From Candidatus Omnitrophota bacterium (GTDB lineage Bacteria > Omnitrophota > Gorgyraeia > 2-01-FULL-45-10), in assembly GCA_016935115.1 (NCBI GenBank), contig JAFGRN010000021.1:1-39837 (forward strand): a stretch of DNA of 39,837 nucleotides. Reading direction: 5' to 3'. Under the pieces are notes generated by a model, which worked only from the letters and a program-made list of their open reading frames with translations, did no database searches and was not told where the DNA came from. Of the stretch, positions 15,605-25,015 are shown one piece after another (position 1 is the stretch's first letter; each line of letters begins with the position of its first letter). A program made the translations under genes and the position numbers.

Positions 15605-16546
15605 TCAATAATGCGAATACTGTACCAGCTTCCCGCCGAATCTCCAGTTAAATACGGTTGCCGTAAAGACTATGACAAATACGAACCATGCTATGGCCGC
15701 GGCATATCCGACATGCTGCCAGCTATAAAGATGATTATATATGAGATACTCCAGAGTCGTGGTCGACCTGTCCGGCCCTCCACCGGTCATTATATAGGCC
15801 TGCATGAAGCCTCCCTGAAAGCCGCCGATTACTGCCATGACGAATACGAAGAAGGTAGTGGGGCTTATCATGGGCCATGTAATATTCCAGAACTTGTTCC
15901 AGCTGCTCGCGCCGTCCATATCCGCCGCCTCGTAAAGTTCGCGGGGCACTCCCTGCAGGGCGGCCATGAAGAGTATCATGTTATATCCGCCGAGCATTAT
16001 CCATAGCCCCATAAGCATGAGCGAGGGTTTGGCCCAGGCTACTGAAGTAAGCCACGGTATCCTTTTAAGCGGAAGTGACAGAAGATCCCCGGCCCCGATG
16101 ATCATATTGTTGACCAGGCCAAAATCATAGTTATATATCCATGCCCATAGGAGGCATATAGCCACACCATTCGTTATCGTGGGAAGAAAGAAAACGGCTC
16201 TGAAAAAATTGATCAACCGTACCTTTTGGTTCATGATAAGCGCAAGCGCGAGAGAAGCCATTATCTCAACGGGGATTATCAGCATAAGAAATAAAGTATT
16301 GCCCACGCACTTCCAGAAGAGAGGGTCATTCGCGGTAAAGATGCCTGATTCCGTATGAAAACCGAGAAGGTCAATGAAGTTTTTAATCCCTATGAATTTG
16401 GCCGGGGAAAGCATATCCCATCTCACAAAACTCAATACAAGCGAAAGGGCAACAGGAACAAGGGTAAATATAAGAAATCCTATAAGATTCGGCAACAGAA
16501 AGAGATATCCCGCGATAGCCTCTTTTTCAGATCCCTTTATATCCAC
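15605..16546 (-). CDS. CUT1-type ABC sugar permease (MalF-like)
   Basis: A 313-residue inner-membrane permease with six hydrophobic segments and the EAA loop LYEAADMDGASSWNKFW (from residue 204). The large periplasmic domain of enterobacterial MalF is absent, as in most Gram-positive-style and PVC CUT1 permeases. The start is GTG at 16546 with AGGAT upstream. It pairs with the MalG-like permease directly downstream. The 93-nt AT-rich gap before it may hold a promoter (16585-16613), so the permease operon could be separately expressed from the lipoprotein gene upstream. Confidence 0.9.
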   Translation of the reverse strand: MDIKGSEKEAIAGYLFLLPNLIGFLIFTLVPVALSLVLSFVRWDMLSPAKFIGIKNFIDLLGFHTESGIFTANDPLFWKCVGNTLFLMLIIPVEIMASLALALIMNQKVRLINFFRAVFFLPTITNGVAICLLWAWIYNYDFGLVNNMIIGAGDLLSLPLKRIPWLTSVAWAKPSLMLMGLWIMLGGYNMILFMAALQGVPRELYEAADMDGASSWNKFWNITWPMISPTTFFVFVMAVIGGFQGGFMQAYIMTGGGPDRSTTTLEYLIYNHLYSWQHVGYAAAIAWFVFVIVFTATVFNWRFGGKLVQYSHY

Positions 16547-16584
16547 TTAAGATTATCCTATTTTATCCTTGCGGCAAGTCCAGG

Positions 16585-16613
16585 GTTTTACAATGTGTAT
16601 AATAATAAGGCAA
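16585..16613 (-). promoter_or_regulatory. Possible promoter of the ABC permease operon
   Basis: On the minus strand TTGCCT (16608-16613) and TAAAAC (16585-16590) are 17 nt apart in an AT-rich gap between the lipoprotein stop and the permease start. Both hexamers match consensus at 4/6. A short palindrome CTTGCGGCAAG lies just downstream near 16569. Confidence 0.35.
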
Positions 16614-16639
16614 AAAAATATAGGTTAATAATAGCATAT

Positions 16640-18706
16640 TTATTCAAAAAAATCTTCAATTTTAAGCAGTTCTTCCGCATTCTTTGCAATCGGGTCATTA
16701 TGAAACCTCTTGCGGATCGCGCCGTCATTCAAGTAATTGTTAAGCGCTATAAAACTCATCGCCTGGTCAAGGCATAGATAGGCAGTAGCTGCCTTGCCTG
16801 TTGCGACAGTTATGGCATCATAAAATCCGTATTCACCGTAACATTCATACTTATCAAGCATCACCCTGAGATTCTCTATACTCTCTTTAGGCGTAAATTC
16901 GAGCGCAAGAAACGAAGCGTGAGGCGTAATAACACCATCTTTATATCCTTTTGTTCCGAGTACTTTTACTCCGTATTCCGAATACCCTCCCTCCGGCACG
17001 CTGGATGGAGACATGCCGAATGCCGGATATTTTAATTTTTCCAGGGCATACTTAACCTGTATTATCGCATGCGCCCGGTCATTCGCTCCAAGCCCTTTAG
17101 GGGCGAGAGATTTCTCTTCCATTATAAGCGTAGGCATCAATGCCTCGAACATGCTTCCTCCCCAGCTCGGCACAAACTTCGTGCCTTCATACTCATAGTA
17201 ACCGCCAAAGAACTTAAAACCGAGGCATGTCTTCTCTTTCCTGTCTATCGGCATCTGGGTCTGCCAATCCCACGAAGCGGGAAACGTGCGCGCCATCGCG
17301 AACCAATGCTCCTTGGGCACATCGCCCTTACCTATAGCAATATAACTTGCCGCCCTGGGCTCTGTATACAAAACACCATACTGATATTCGGAATAGTAAT
17401 TGATGTTGGTATAGTAGCCATGATACATATGCCCTTCTACCGGATCATAAAATAAAGAGAAGTCCATGGGGCCAAGCAGCTTGTCGCACTTCTGTCCCAA
17501 CTCTTCAGGAAACGCATTCTTCGCGACAATGATCCCGGCGGCAAGCCATCCGCTGTCGACAAATGATATAAAATTGCTCGTCCTCTGAAATATTGTCACA
17601 TCATAATAATTGTAAGGAAACCCTTTGTACTTCTCCAGGATATCAATCGAGTCAAGCGTAGCATCCATGCGCCTGACAGCATCCTCTCTGGTAATAAAAC
17701 CCAGATCATACGCCGAGACTACACACATAAGATATACGCCTATATTAGTTATATTGGTATAATCTCCGACGCGTGTCTCTTTCGATATAGTGCATGCCTC
17801 TCCGAACCGGATATTATCGATCGGAAGGGCATATTCCATATCCACCAGTTTGTCAAAATACTTCCAGGTATCCCTGGCCAGTTCCATCAGAAACTCACGG
17901 TCATCTTCTGGAAATATCTTCTTCACAAAAACTTCCTTCGGAAAGCCGTGCAGCCTGGCGGCGAGAAATCTGGCGAACTCCTCAGGGTTGGATTCTTTAT
18001 CGGTCTTCTTCTTCCTGTGAGGGACTATGTCAGTTATCTTTGGCCCGGGCATCCATGTCTTGATAAACGCGAAATCATCGAAATAGAGGGTGCCTGCCGA
18101 ATTATCGACGCGTTTTTTTTCGAAACTTATTACGAACTCCTTCAGATCATGCCAATCAAGTATGCCATTCATTACCGGAAGCGGTATGGAGATCTTCTGC
18201 CACTTTCCGGTGACACCTTTCACGACATAGCTGGCCTGTATGGATTCGTCTTTCCCATCGGCATCCTTCTGGGTCTTTTTGAATTCTATCTTAAAGAGAG
18301 TGGTAAAGCCCGATTTTTCATCGCCCTTTACCCAAAATTCAAAATGATCGTACGATGACGCGTCGAGATTACCAAGCGGTATCCAGAAACCGTTGGCAGA
18401 ATCGGGTGGTGATTTTACGTTGTATTCCAGCTTAAGAGCCGCGCCGCTGTCACCGCGACGGGTCACCTTGTCGATAGCCGCGGCGATTGATTGGCCCATA
18501 TCATCGGGATATTTCTCCCATGTTCCACATTCGCCGCCGAAATTATTTACCAGCTCTCCTTTGCTGAAATCGGCAATGGTTTCCGTGGGAATTCCCTGAG
18601 GAATACCGCGATTATTAGCCAGGCCGTCTTTTACCGAACATCCGGCGCCGGCGAGCATAGCCAACACCAGGACGGCGTATAATAGTACGGCTCTCTGTAT
18701 CTTCAC
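16640..18706 (-). CDS. Lipoprotein with CBM-like domain and cyclic-glucan-synthase-type glycoamylase (GH189-like) domain
   Basis: A 688-residue lipoprotein with lipobox LAGAGC (C23). Residues about 40-215 form the shared beta-sandwich domain (LDASSYDHFEFWVKG ... TLYFDDFAFI). Residues about 265-680 match the glycoamylase-family middle domain of cyclic beta-1,2-glucan synthases: TNITNIGVYLMCVVSAYDLG, FISFVDSGWLAAG, SYIAIGKGDVPKEHWF, SWGGSMFEALMP and a GxYGFYDAI block occur in the order seen there. In those synthases this module rearranges beta-1,2-glucan chains (transglycosylation); here it is exported on its own. The start is GTG at 18706 with AGGGAG upstream. It lies next to the giant GH94 membrane protein that carries another synthase module. 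Family is confident, linkage specificity is inferred. Confidence 0.8.
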   Translation of the reverse strand: MKIQRAVLLYAVLVLAMLAGAGCSVKDGLANNRGIPQGIPTETIADFSKGELVNNFGGECGTWEKYPDDMGQSIAAAIDKVTRRGDSGAALKLEYNVKSPPDSANGFWIPLGNLDASSYDHFEFWVKGDEKSGFTTLFKIEFKKTQKDADGKDESIQASYVVKGVTGKWQKISIPLPVMNGILDWHDLKEFVISFEKKRVDNSAGTLYFDDFAFIKTWMPGPKITDIVPHRKKKTDKESNPEEFARFLAARLHGFPKEVFVKKIFPEDDREFLMELARDTWKYFDKLVDMEYALPIDNIRFGEACTISKETRVGDYTNITNIGVYLMCVVSAYDLGFITREDAVRRMDATLDSIDILEKYKGFPYNYYDVTIFQRTSNFISFVDSGWLAAGIIVAKNAFPEELGQKCDKLLGPMDFSLFYDPVEGHMYHGYYTNINYYSEYQYGVLYTEPRAASYIAIGKGDVPKEHWFAMARTFPASWDWQTQMPIDRKEKTCLGFKFFGGYYEYEGTKFVPSWGGSMFEALMPTLIMEEKSLAPKGLGANDRAHAIIQVKYALEKLKYPAFGMSPSSVPEGGYSEYGVKVLGTKGYKDGVITPHASFLALEFTPKESIENLRVMLDKYECYGEYGFYDAITVATGKAATAYLCLDQAMSFIALNNYLNDGAIRKRFHNDPIAKNAEELLKIEDFFE

Positions 18707-18728
18707 AATAACTCCCTGACCTGTCCAG

Positions 18729-18776
18729 TCATTGCGAGGAGGCTACAACCTCACTCTTGCCGACGCGGCAATCTAT
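18729..18776 (+). repeat. MITE-like repeat, copy A (truncated left half)
   Basis: This begins TCATTGCGAGGAGGC and matches the left half of copy C (31341-31429) over about 48 nt, ending at GGCAATCTAT. The right terminal repeat is missing. The stop codon of the 2070-residue gene (18773-18775) lies inside it. Confidence 0.75.
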
Positions 18777-21700
18777 TTCTTGAACGGACTCTTACTCAGA
18801 TCTCTCTCGACACTGAGGATTTTTATAGAGCCTCTCGGCTTCTTAAGGTCGGCGGGCAAAATCATCTTATTGCCGGCCAGAGAGGCTCCTACTATGCCTT
18901 CCATCGCCTGTCGCAGCATCCATCCGGCAGCGCCGGTATACCCATGCCAGATCATTCTGCCCGGCTCAAAGTTGGTCAGAACATCCGCGGCCTGTTTATT
19001 GGGCTGTCCTCCATAAATCTCGATCTCTCCGGCACTCATGTGGGCGAGTGGCGATATCTTTGACCATAGTCTATAGGCGACCAAACGGTATTCATCCGCC
19101 TTGGTCCGCTTGCCTTGTTTCTCAAATTCTTCGGCAAGAATACGCGCCGCCCTCACGAGCCACTGCACACCATGGCAATACATGCCGTTCTCACGTACAC
19201 CTTCCGGATATTTACTGCTGCGGCCAAGGTAGGGTTTTGTATCTTCCCTTAGAGCCGGCCATCCCAGAAGTATGGCATTATCTTTTTCAAGGATCTTAAG
19301 TGCCGTATCGAATATAACAGACCCTCGCTCGAAGTTGATCCCGGATATAACAGCCCATGACGCGGTCAGGGCGTCTATCTCCCAGACTCCGCTGCCGGCT
19401 ATCCCTATCTCTGTACCATCATCATGTATGGCACGCAGGTATCTGTCGTTTCGCCACGTCTTCTCTATGGCATCCTTCAAAGCATTCATTCTTTTCGCGT
19501 AATAGTCCCTGCGCGCGGCGCCGTCTTTTTTCTCTATGATGCCCAGCATCTCTTTCAATATATAGTAGAGGAAAAATCCCAGCCAGACGCTCTCGCCGCG
19601 GCCTTCAGAACCTATCTCGTCGAGCCCGTCATTCCAGTCTCCTGTCTGAATAAGAGGCAGGCCATTTTTGCCCATGCGGTCGTTAAGAAGAAGATCTATG
19701 GACCTCATACAATGCCGGTATACAGTATCCGACCTTGTTGTCCTGTGATATAGATGCCCCCATCCCTGCTTATTCTTCGGAAGCTTCGCAAACGGGAACT
19801 CCGACTCCATGTAAGGCGTCATCACATCCAGGATGGAGTAATCGCCAGTGATTCTTACATATTCAGCCACCCCCCATGACAACCATACAGGGTTATCAGA
19901 GGCATGCGAGCGGCATGAGAACGCGGCCCGCCCGTCTGTGAGGGTGAAAAACCAGTGGAATACATCCCCCTCCACGAACTGCTGGGAGGCAGCCAGTATG
20001 ACCTGCTTGCGGGCAAGCGCCGGGTCGACCCATGCCATGTTGATCGTATCCTGCAGCTGATCCCTGAAGCCGTAAGCGCCGCTTGTCTGGTAAAATCCCC
20101 GGCGAGCCCAGATCCTCTCAGCCAGAGCCTGATACTTTAGCCAGTTCTGGTAACGGTCAAACTCAGGCTGGTCCGTACGTACCTTTACCGTATCCATCAG
20201 GCCAAGCCACCACTTGCGCGTCTCTTTCAAAGACTCTTCGGCCCTGGTGACATCCCTGTACTTATTTATGATCCCGACGGCTTTCTTTTTATCGTCAGCC
20301 TGTCCGAGAATTATCACTATTTTGTTTTCGCCATGCGCTGGAATATCCATCGTTCCCAACATACCTGCTATCTGGGCCGTATCGGTAAGCTGCGCCGCAT
20401 CAGGCATCGCTTTCTCTACCATGTATGGCCGCGCCGGGCCGCGGCCGAGCCCAAAAAATCGTCCGCGGCGTGTTTCCGTGCCCTCTGCCAGTATCGACAT
20501 TGAGACAAATGCGGGCCCTGAGCGGAATATATTACGCGGATTCTCATAGAACAACGCGTTCAAATTCTTGCAATAACGCCCTCCCAGCGGGCCCGATCTC
20601 TCGGGCATGAAACCCAGCACCATCTGGAAATACGGGGCCACTCTCATCTGTCTTGGATAGTCGGCATTATTAACTACCTTTAATATATATACTCCTGTCG
20701 TATCTTCCGGAGGAACGAATACGGTCAATTCTGTTGAAACGGTACCCTTCGTCATCCGGAATATGGCGCTGCCATCCACGCTAAATTCAGATTCATATTT
20801 TGCGGATTTGTCATTGAGCGGATGGAATGTGGGAGAATACCACTCATCCCGGGAACTGTCATAGAGATAGATCGCTTCCGATGGTATTTCTCTGGTCACC
20901 GTGTCGGCCCAGTCCGGCGTAAGACGGTTCTGCTGCGAATTGCCGTTGCATGATGTATGGAGTCCGCGGTTAGTGACCATCACCGAATGTATCGAGTTTG
21001 ATACCGCATGGTCGATAGGACGCGGCGTATACGGAGTATGCACTATGAGGCTGTTGCCGTCCTTTGAAAATGTTGAGTAAGGCTTGGATGTACCGGCAGG
21101 GATTTCGCCATGGCCGATTAGAAGCGGGCGCTTCTTCTTCTCCGGAGCAGGTGTAGTGGGCGCCTTAGGCTTCAGGTGCTTCTTTACAAGGTCGAGAGCC
21201 TTTTCTTTATTCTTGGCAAAGCCTATCATGAGACGCACCTTAACGGATCCGCCTGCTGCTACAGGAGTATCTATCAGCAGACTGCCTATCGGGTCAAAAG
21301 TAGGATAGCCGGCAGTATCTATGGGGGGCAGGAAGTCCAGATTCTCCAATATCCGTGGCGACCAGATGCTCCTGGCGCGCCCGATAAAGTCCACCCGGGC
21401 GCTCTGAAATCCCTCGGCAGGCGCATCAGATGCGAGGATACCCATAGACTTGGTCGCCTTCTGCCATGAAAGTACAGTATTGAGGCCTCTCACATATTCC
21501 ATCTCCGGATAAAGCCTTGAGTACTGTGTATGGAACCTGTCATGTATGCCGCCATTCAATACCCATTCCAGATATGGAACTATCTTTAACCGGCGCTGCT
21601 TGCCAGACAGGTCCTCAAGTGTTATCTCCCATATCTCGGCCGTAGAATCCTGGTCGGGAAGGAGTATCTCTATGGTGGTCCTGACATCATTGGCCGCGTT

Positions 21701-24700
21701 CATTACCTTGATAGAATCGTCAGATCTCTTAACATACGAAGGCGCAAATTTCTCTGTCGGGAAGTTGCCTATTACCGGCCATGCGCGCGCTGCGCCTGCC
21801 GGAGGTTCGGCCGCGTCAACTACAAAGAGTATCCTGCCGCACGGGTCGATCGTATCATATGAGCGCCTCGTAACATCCGCTTCTTTGGCTATAACTTCGC
21901 TATAGGCGTCGCTATTCTCCTTCATCGTGATTTTATACTCCCTATTAGAGAGTTCATAACTCGCTATGCGGCGCCTGCGGGCGCGCCTGCCAAAAGCGCG
22001 AAGGCCGAATGATATGGCCGTACACGCAATTATTGCCGCGGCAATAACCGCCAAGAGCCAGATGACCGGCAGCGACTGTATCATGCCGGCCAGCCCCTTA
22101 TCCGCCGACGCATTCTGTATTGCCTGCGATGTGTTCCATACCTGTTCCCATTCTTTGCCGCGCGGGATATAAAATGGGATAAGAAGCGGCGCCCATGTAG
22201 TGAAACGCTTGACGCCTTCCGGTATGTACCGCTGGGCCGAAGCGGAGCCTATGAAACGGCCTATCCTCTCGTCGAGCGCATCCATTCCGATAAAACTGAG
22301 GTTAACCAAAGAAGCCACGCGCAGTCCCATGTGATCCATCCATATCAGAACGCGGAACCAGTCAAATGCAAGGATCCATATAAAGACCTGCATGCTCCAG
22401 GCTCTAAAACCCTCCGGAGTCATCGTTATATTGTTAAATATGGCAAATACCGTACGGATAGCGCCGTCCTGGTTATACCATGTCGGATCCGGCATCATTC
22501 GCAGGAATGTGAATATGATAGGCGACATCCAGAGGCCCCATCGGAGAACATATATCATGTGCTCAACTAGTTGGGCAAAACCTGCTCTCGAAAAGAAGAA
22601 TTTTATCGGCGTCGTATCCTTCTCGAAGAAAGACTGCAAAAACACCTTGTTTATCGCGAAGAGCCATGCCGCTATCGACCAGTTTATTACCCCGGCTAAA
22701 GATTCGGTGAATAGGAGCTTTACCCCGCCTGTGTAACTGCCCAGGTCTATGCGGCCCCACTTATTAACGAACGGATAGGTAATATAATCGGTAGCGGAAA
22801 GCCCGGAGCTTACATATAGCTTGAATTTCTCTATTACTACCGGTACCTGCCGCGAATCGAGATAGAATGCCAGAGCCGAGCCTACAAACGCTCCCAGGCA
22901 TGAGTCAACAAAGTAGAGCCTCCACGACTGGATCTTGCCGCGTTTCTGAATGGCATATATGACATCCCTTAGGAAACTTATGCCGCCAGAAGCGATAACG
23001 CCCATGCATAATCCGAATAGAATCCGGTCAGGCATCCCGTTTTTAAACATGTTGCAGGTGATCATTATGGCAAAGGCCAGGCCGGCTATTGCGCCCCTGG
23101 CGCACAGGGTCAGATCCTTATAGCTGTACTGCAGGCGCTCGAAGAACCTTATACTGCCGTCAAAACTCTCTATTATGGTCTTAAAGAACGGAAAGAGCGC
23201 CGCGCCGAGAAGTATACCCATTAAGATCGGTATGGCGCACATCACTTTCTGAGATACAGGAGCTGTAAGGGTCATGCTGAACACATAAAGTATGGCTACG
23301 AGAATACCGCTGTAGGCCATCCCTTTCTTTGTGCCTGCATTCACATGCTTCGCAATCGTCTCGGTGGACGGCGCGATCTTCTTTCCGGCATCCAGAAGCG
23401 CACCGGTAATAAGATAAACCTCGCCCCAGAGCCCGGCGAACGAAAGCATAGAAGTCAGAATACTCGACAGAGCCCTGAACCCCGCCGGCAGCTTGGCGAT
23501 AAATACGTTCGAACCGAAATTAGCAATGACCGGAGCCACAACCACTCCCAGCGATACCAGGAACATGTAGAGATGCGCCTTCCATCCCTTTATAACCCTG
23601 TCCTTTGTCGCCAGGCTTATGGCATTCATGGTGATCTCATTAAATACGATCATCACTATAGCGCGGCCTATCAATTCCACTATGTCGGGCCAGTAGACGC
23701 TCATGCCGAGCGTTAAACCATTGCCGAGCGCCCTCAGGGCCGCCACATTCTCCAAGAGAAGCAGCCAGTTAAACAGAAACGGCGCGCCCGCAATGATCAC
23801 TCCGGATATGGCGCTTATATGTTTATCCGAAGAAGCGAGTGATCTGGCGTTCGCGGCATGGTATACGACAAAGGCAAGAGCGGCTATGGTATTGCTGAAG
23901 GTAAGCATCTGTACCCATGATGAAGGAGGCTGCAGAAGTCCCATCCCGCTGGAGGCCGCCGCAAGCATCCCCGAGATTACCACATTCCAAAAGATTTCGG
24001 ACACCGTAAGATGCGCGCCGGTGATATTAAACTTCAGGAGCTCAGGTATCGCCACCCCGATGATTGCCACGCACAGAAAACCAAAAGTAAGCCCTGTTTC
24101 GAGCGGATTCATCGCTCCCGATGAATGGATATATAGCGCCGCGCCTATTATCGCAACAGCGACAATACCATATAGCAGGTCTCTGGGTAATTTTATTCCC
24201 GGAATCTTCGCGGAAAACTTACCGAGTAGAGCGGCAATTAACGCTAATATGATACCTAAGAAAAGAACAAGTCCTGCCTTAACGGCCGGCATATATTTCT
24301 GCAGGGGGCTGAGCTTATAAAAATTGAGGTCAAAATAGAGAGCCCCCTCAAGACGTTTATTGCTGTCCATAGGGCTTACCACAAACACGACTTCGGTGAG
24401 CTTACCTATCCTCTCCCAGTCAACCGATGCCTGTACATAACTCCATTCCGGACCGAGCCTCATAGGCACTGCCTGCACAGCCCTGTCCCCCTTCACTTCG
24501 AGCTTAACCGTAACTTCCTTCAATTCCACAGCGCTCTGAGGTTTGACACCCGCCCTTACTGCGTCAACCATGCCGGCCTGGAACTTTGAGGGATAATTCT
24601 TGGTCCAAAGACCTACTATCGCGCCCGGGAATATAGTATAGTCAAACTTCAGGACCTCTTTACCCGCTGACTCTTCCATCTCCGAATTCACGCCGGCTAT

Positions 24701-24985
24701 AGCGGGCCCCATATTGAACATGCCGTTCTCTTCTGCTTCCAGAATACTGAATCCGGTAGGGTCATCTATTATCTTACCGCGTTCTACGGCAGCGAAGGAG
24801 GAAGCGATCAGCATTGCCATAAATATAACCGTCATTGCGAGGAGACCGACATGTCCCGAGCGAAGCCGAGGGAAGGCCGACGCGGCAATCTTGCCTTTAG
24901 ATTGCTTCAAGCGCTTCGCGCTTTCGCAATGACGAGGATGGATTTTATCCCGCAGCAAGCGCAATGACAAAACAGAACTTCTCAT
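18773..24985 (-). CDS. Giant polytopic membrane protein with C-terminal cyclic-glucan-synthase-like GH94 module
   Basis: A 2070-residue protein. Residues about 7-52 are encoded by an inserted repeat, followed by a signal-peptide core (about 53-66). Residues about 67-230 are a beta-sandwich related to the locus CBM-like domain. Residues about 234-990 hold roughly 17-19 membrane helices of a type I do not recognise. Residues about 1000-2070 match the C-terminal part of cyclic beta-1,2-glucan synthase: two beta-sandwich domains (the first with FIGRARSIWSPRILE), then the (alpha/alpha)6 GH94 barrel with GDWNDGLDEIG, the likely general acid being D1786. GH94 enzymes phosphorolyse or, in the synthase, control glucan length. 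No GT84 domain was recognised. The ATG at 24985 has AGGAG upstream. Confidence 0.82.
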   Translation of the reverse strand: MRSSVLSLRLLRDKIHPRHCESAKRLKQSKGKIAASAFPRLRSGHVGLLAMTVIFMAMLIASSFAAVERGKIIDDPTGFSILEAEENGMFNMGPAIAGVNSEMEESAGKEVLKFDYTIFPGAIVGLWTKNYPSKFQAGMVDAVRAGVKPQSAVELKEVTVKLEVKGDRAVQAVPMRLGPEWSYVQASVDWERIGKLTEVVFVVSPMDSNKRLEGALYFDLNFYKLSPLQKYMPAVKAGLVLFLGIILALIAALLGKFSAKIPGIKLPRDLLYGIVAVAIIGAALYIHSSGAMNPLETGLTFGFLCVAIIGVAIPELLKFNITGAHLTVSEIFWNVVISGMLAAASSGMGLLQPPSSWVQMLTFSNTIAALAFVVYHAANARSLASSDKHISAISGVIIAGAPFLFNWLLLLENVAALRALGNGLTLGMSVYWPDIVELIGRAIVMIVFNEITMNAISLATKDRVIKGWKAHLYMFLVSLGVVVAPVIANFGSNVFIAKLPAGFRALSSILTSMLSFAGLWGEVYLITGALLDAGKKIAPSTETIAKHVNAGTKKGMAYSGILVAILYVFSMTLTAPVSQKVMCAIPILMGILLGAALFPFFKTIIESFDGSIRFFERLQYSYKDLTLCARGAIAGLAFAIMITCNMFKNGMPDRILFGLCMGVIASGGISFLRDVIYAIQKRGKIQSWRLYFVDSCLGAFVGSALAFYLDSRQVPVVIEKFKLYVSSGLSATDYITYPFVNKWGRIDLGSYTGGVKLLFTESLAGVINWSIAAWLFAINKVFLQSFFEKDTTPIKFFFSRAGFAQLVEHMIYVLRWGLWMSPIIFTFLRMMPDPTWYNQDGAIRTVFAIFNNITMTPEGFRAWSMQVFIWILAFDWFRVLIWMDHMGLRVASLVNLSFIGMDALDERIGRFIGSASAQRYIPEGVKRFTTWAPLLIPFYIPRGKEWEQVWNTSQAIQNASADKGLAGMIQSLPVIWLLAVIAAAIIACTAISFGLRAFGRRARRRRIASYELSNREYKITMKENSDAYSEVIAKEADVTRRSYDTIDPCGRILFVVDAAEPPAGAARAWPVIGNFPTEKFAPSYVKRSDDSIKVMNAANDVRTTIEILLPDQDSTAEIWEITLEDLSGKQRRLKIVPYLEWVLNGGIHDRFHTQYSRLYPEMEYVRGLNTVLSWQKATKSMGILASDAPAEGFQSARVDFIGRARSIWSPRILENLDFLPPIDTAGYPTFDPIGSLLIDTPVAAGGSVKVRLMIGFAKNKEKALDLVKKHLKPKAPTTPAPEKKKRPLLIGHGEIPAGTSKPYSTFSKDGNSLIVHTPYTPRPIDHAVSNSIHSVMVTNRGLHTSCNGNSQQNRLTPDWADTVTREIPSEAIYLYDSSRDEWYSPTFHPLNDKSAKYESEFSVDGSAIFRMTKGTVSTELTVFVPPEDTTGVYILKVVNNADYPRQMRVAPYFQMVLGFMPERSGPLGGRYCKNLNALFYENPRNIFRSGPAFVSMSILAEGTETRRGRFFGLGRGPARPYMVEKAMPDAAQLTDTAQIAGMLGTMDIPAHGENKIVIILGQADDKKKAVGIINKYRDVTRAEESLKETRKWWLGLMDTVKVRTDQPEFDRYQNWLKYQALAERIWARRGFYQTSGAYGFRDQLQDTINMAWVDPALARKQVILAASQQFVEGDVFHWFFTLTDGRAAFSCRSHASDNPVWLSWGVAEYVRITGDYSILDVMTPYMESEFPFAKLPKNKQGWGHLYHRTTRSDTVYRHCMRSIDLLLNDRMGKNGLPLIQTGDWNDGLDEIGSEGRGESVWLGFFLYYILKEMLGIIEKKDGAARRDYYAKRMNALKDAIEKTWRNDRYLRAIHDDGTEIGIAGSGVWEIDALTASWAVISGINFERGSVIFDTALKILEKDNAILLGWPALREDTKPYLGRSSKYPEGVRENGMYCHGVQWLVRAARILAEEFEKQGKRTKADEYRLVAYRLWSKISPLAHMSAGEIEIYGGQPNKQAADVLTNFEPGRMIWHGYTGAAGWMLRQAMEGIVGASLAGNKMILPADLKKPRGSIKILSVERDLSKSPFKK
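24831..24968 (+). repeat. MITE-like repeat, copy B, in frame within the giant GH94 gene
   Basis: The repeat starts with GTCATTGCGA (24831-24840), has a matching TCGCAATGAC at 24924-24933, and a second right end GCAATGAC at 24961-24968. It is 138 bp (46 codons). Deleting it in thought joins M-R-S-S-V-L directly to VIFMAMLIASSFAA and leaves a textbook signal peptide in the same frame. Confidence 0.8.
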
Positions 24986-25015
24986 AATAATAACTCCTGT
25001 ATTTATTTAGGATTA

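Noticed and set aside
18773-24985. That the giant protein is a full cyclic beta-1,2-glucan synthase (ndvB/cgs).
   Set aside because: Only the C-terminal GH94 part matches; no GT84 domain and no internal glycoamylase domain were found, so the name would mislead.
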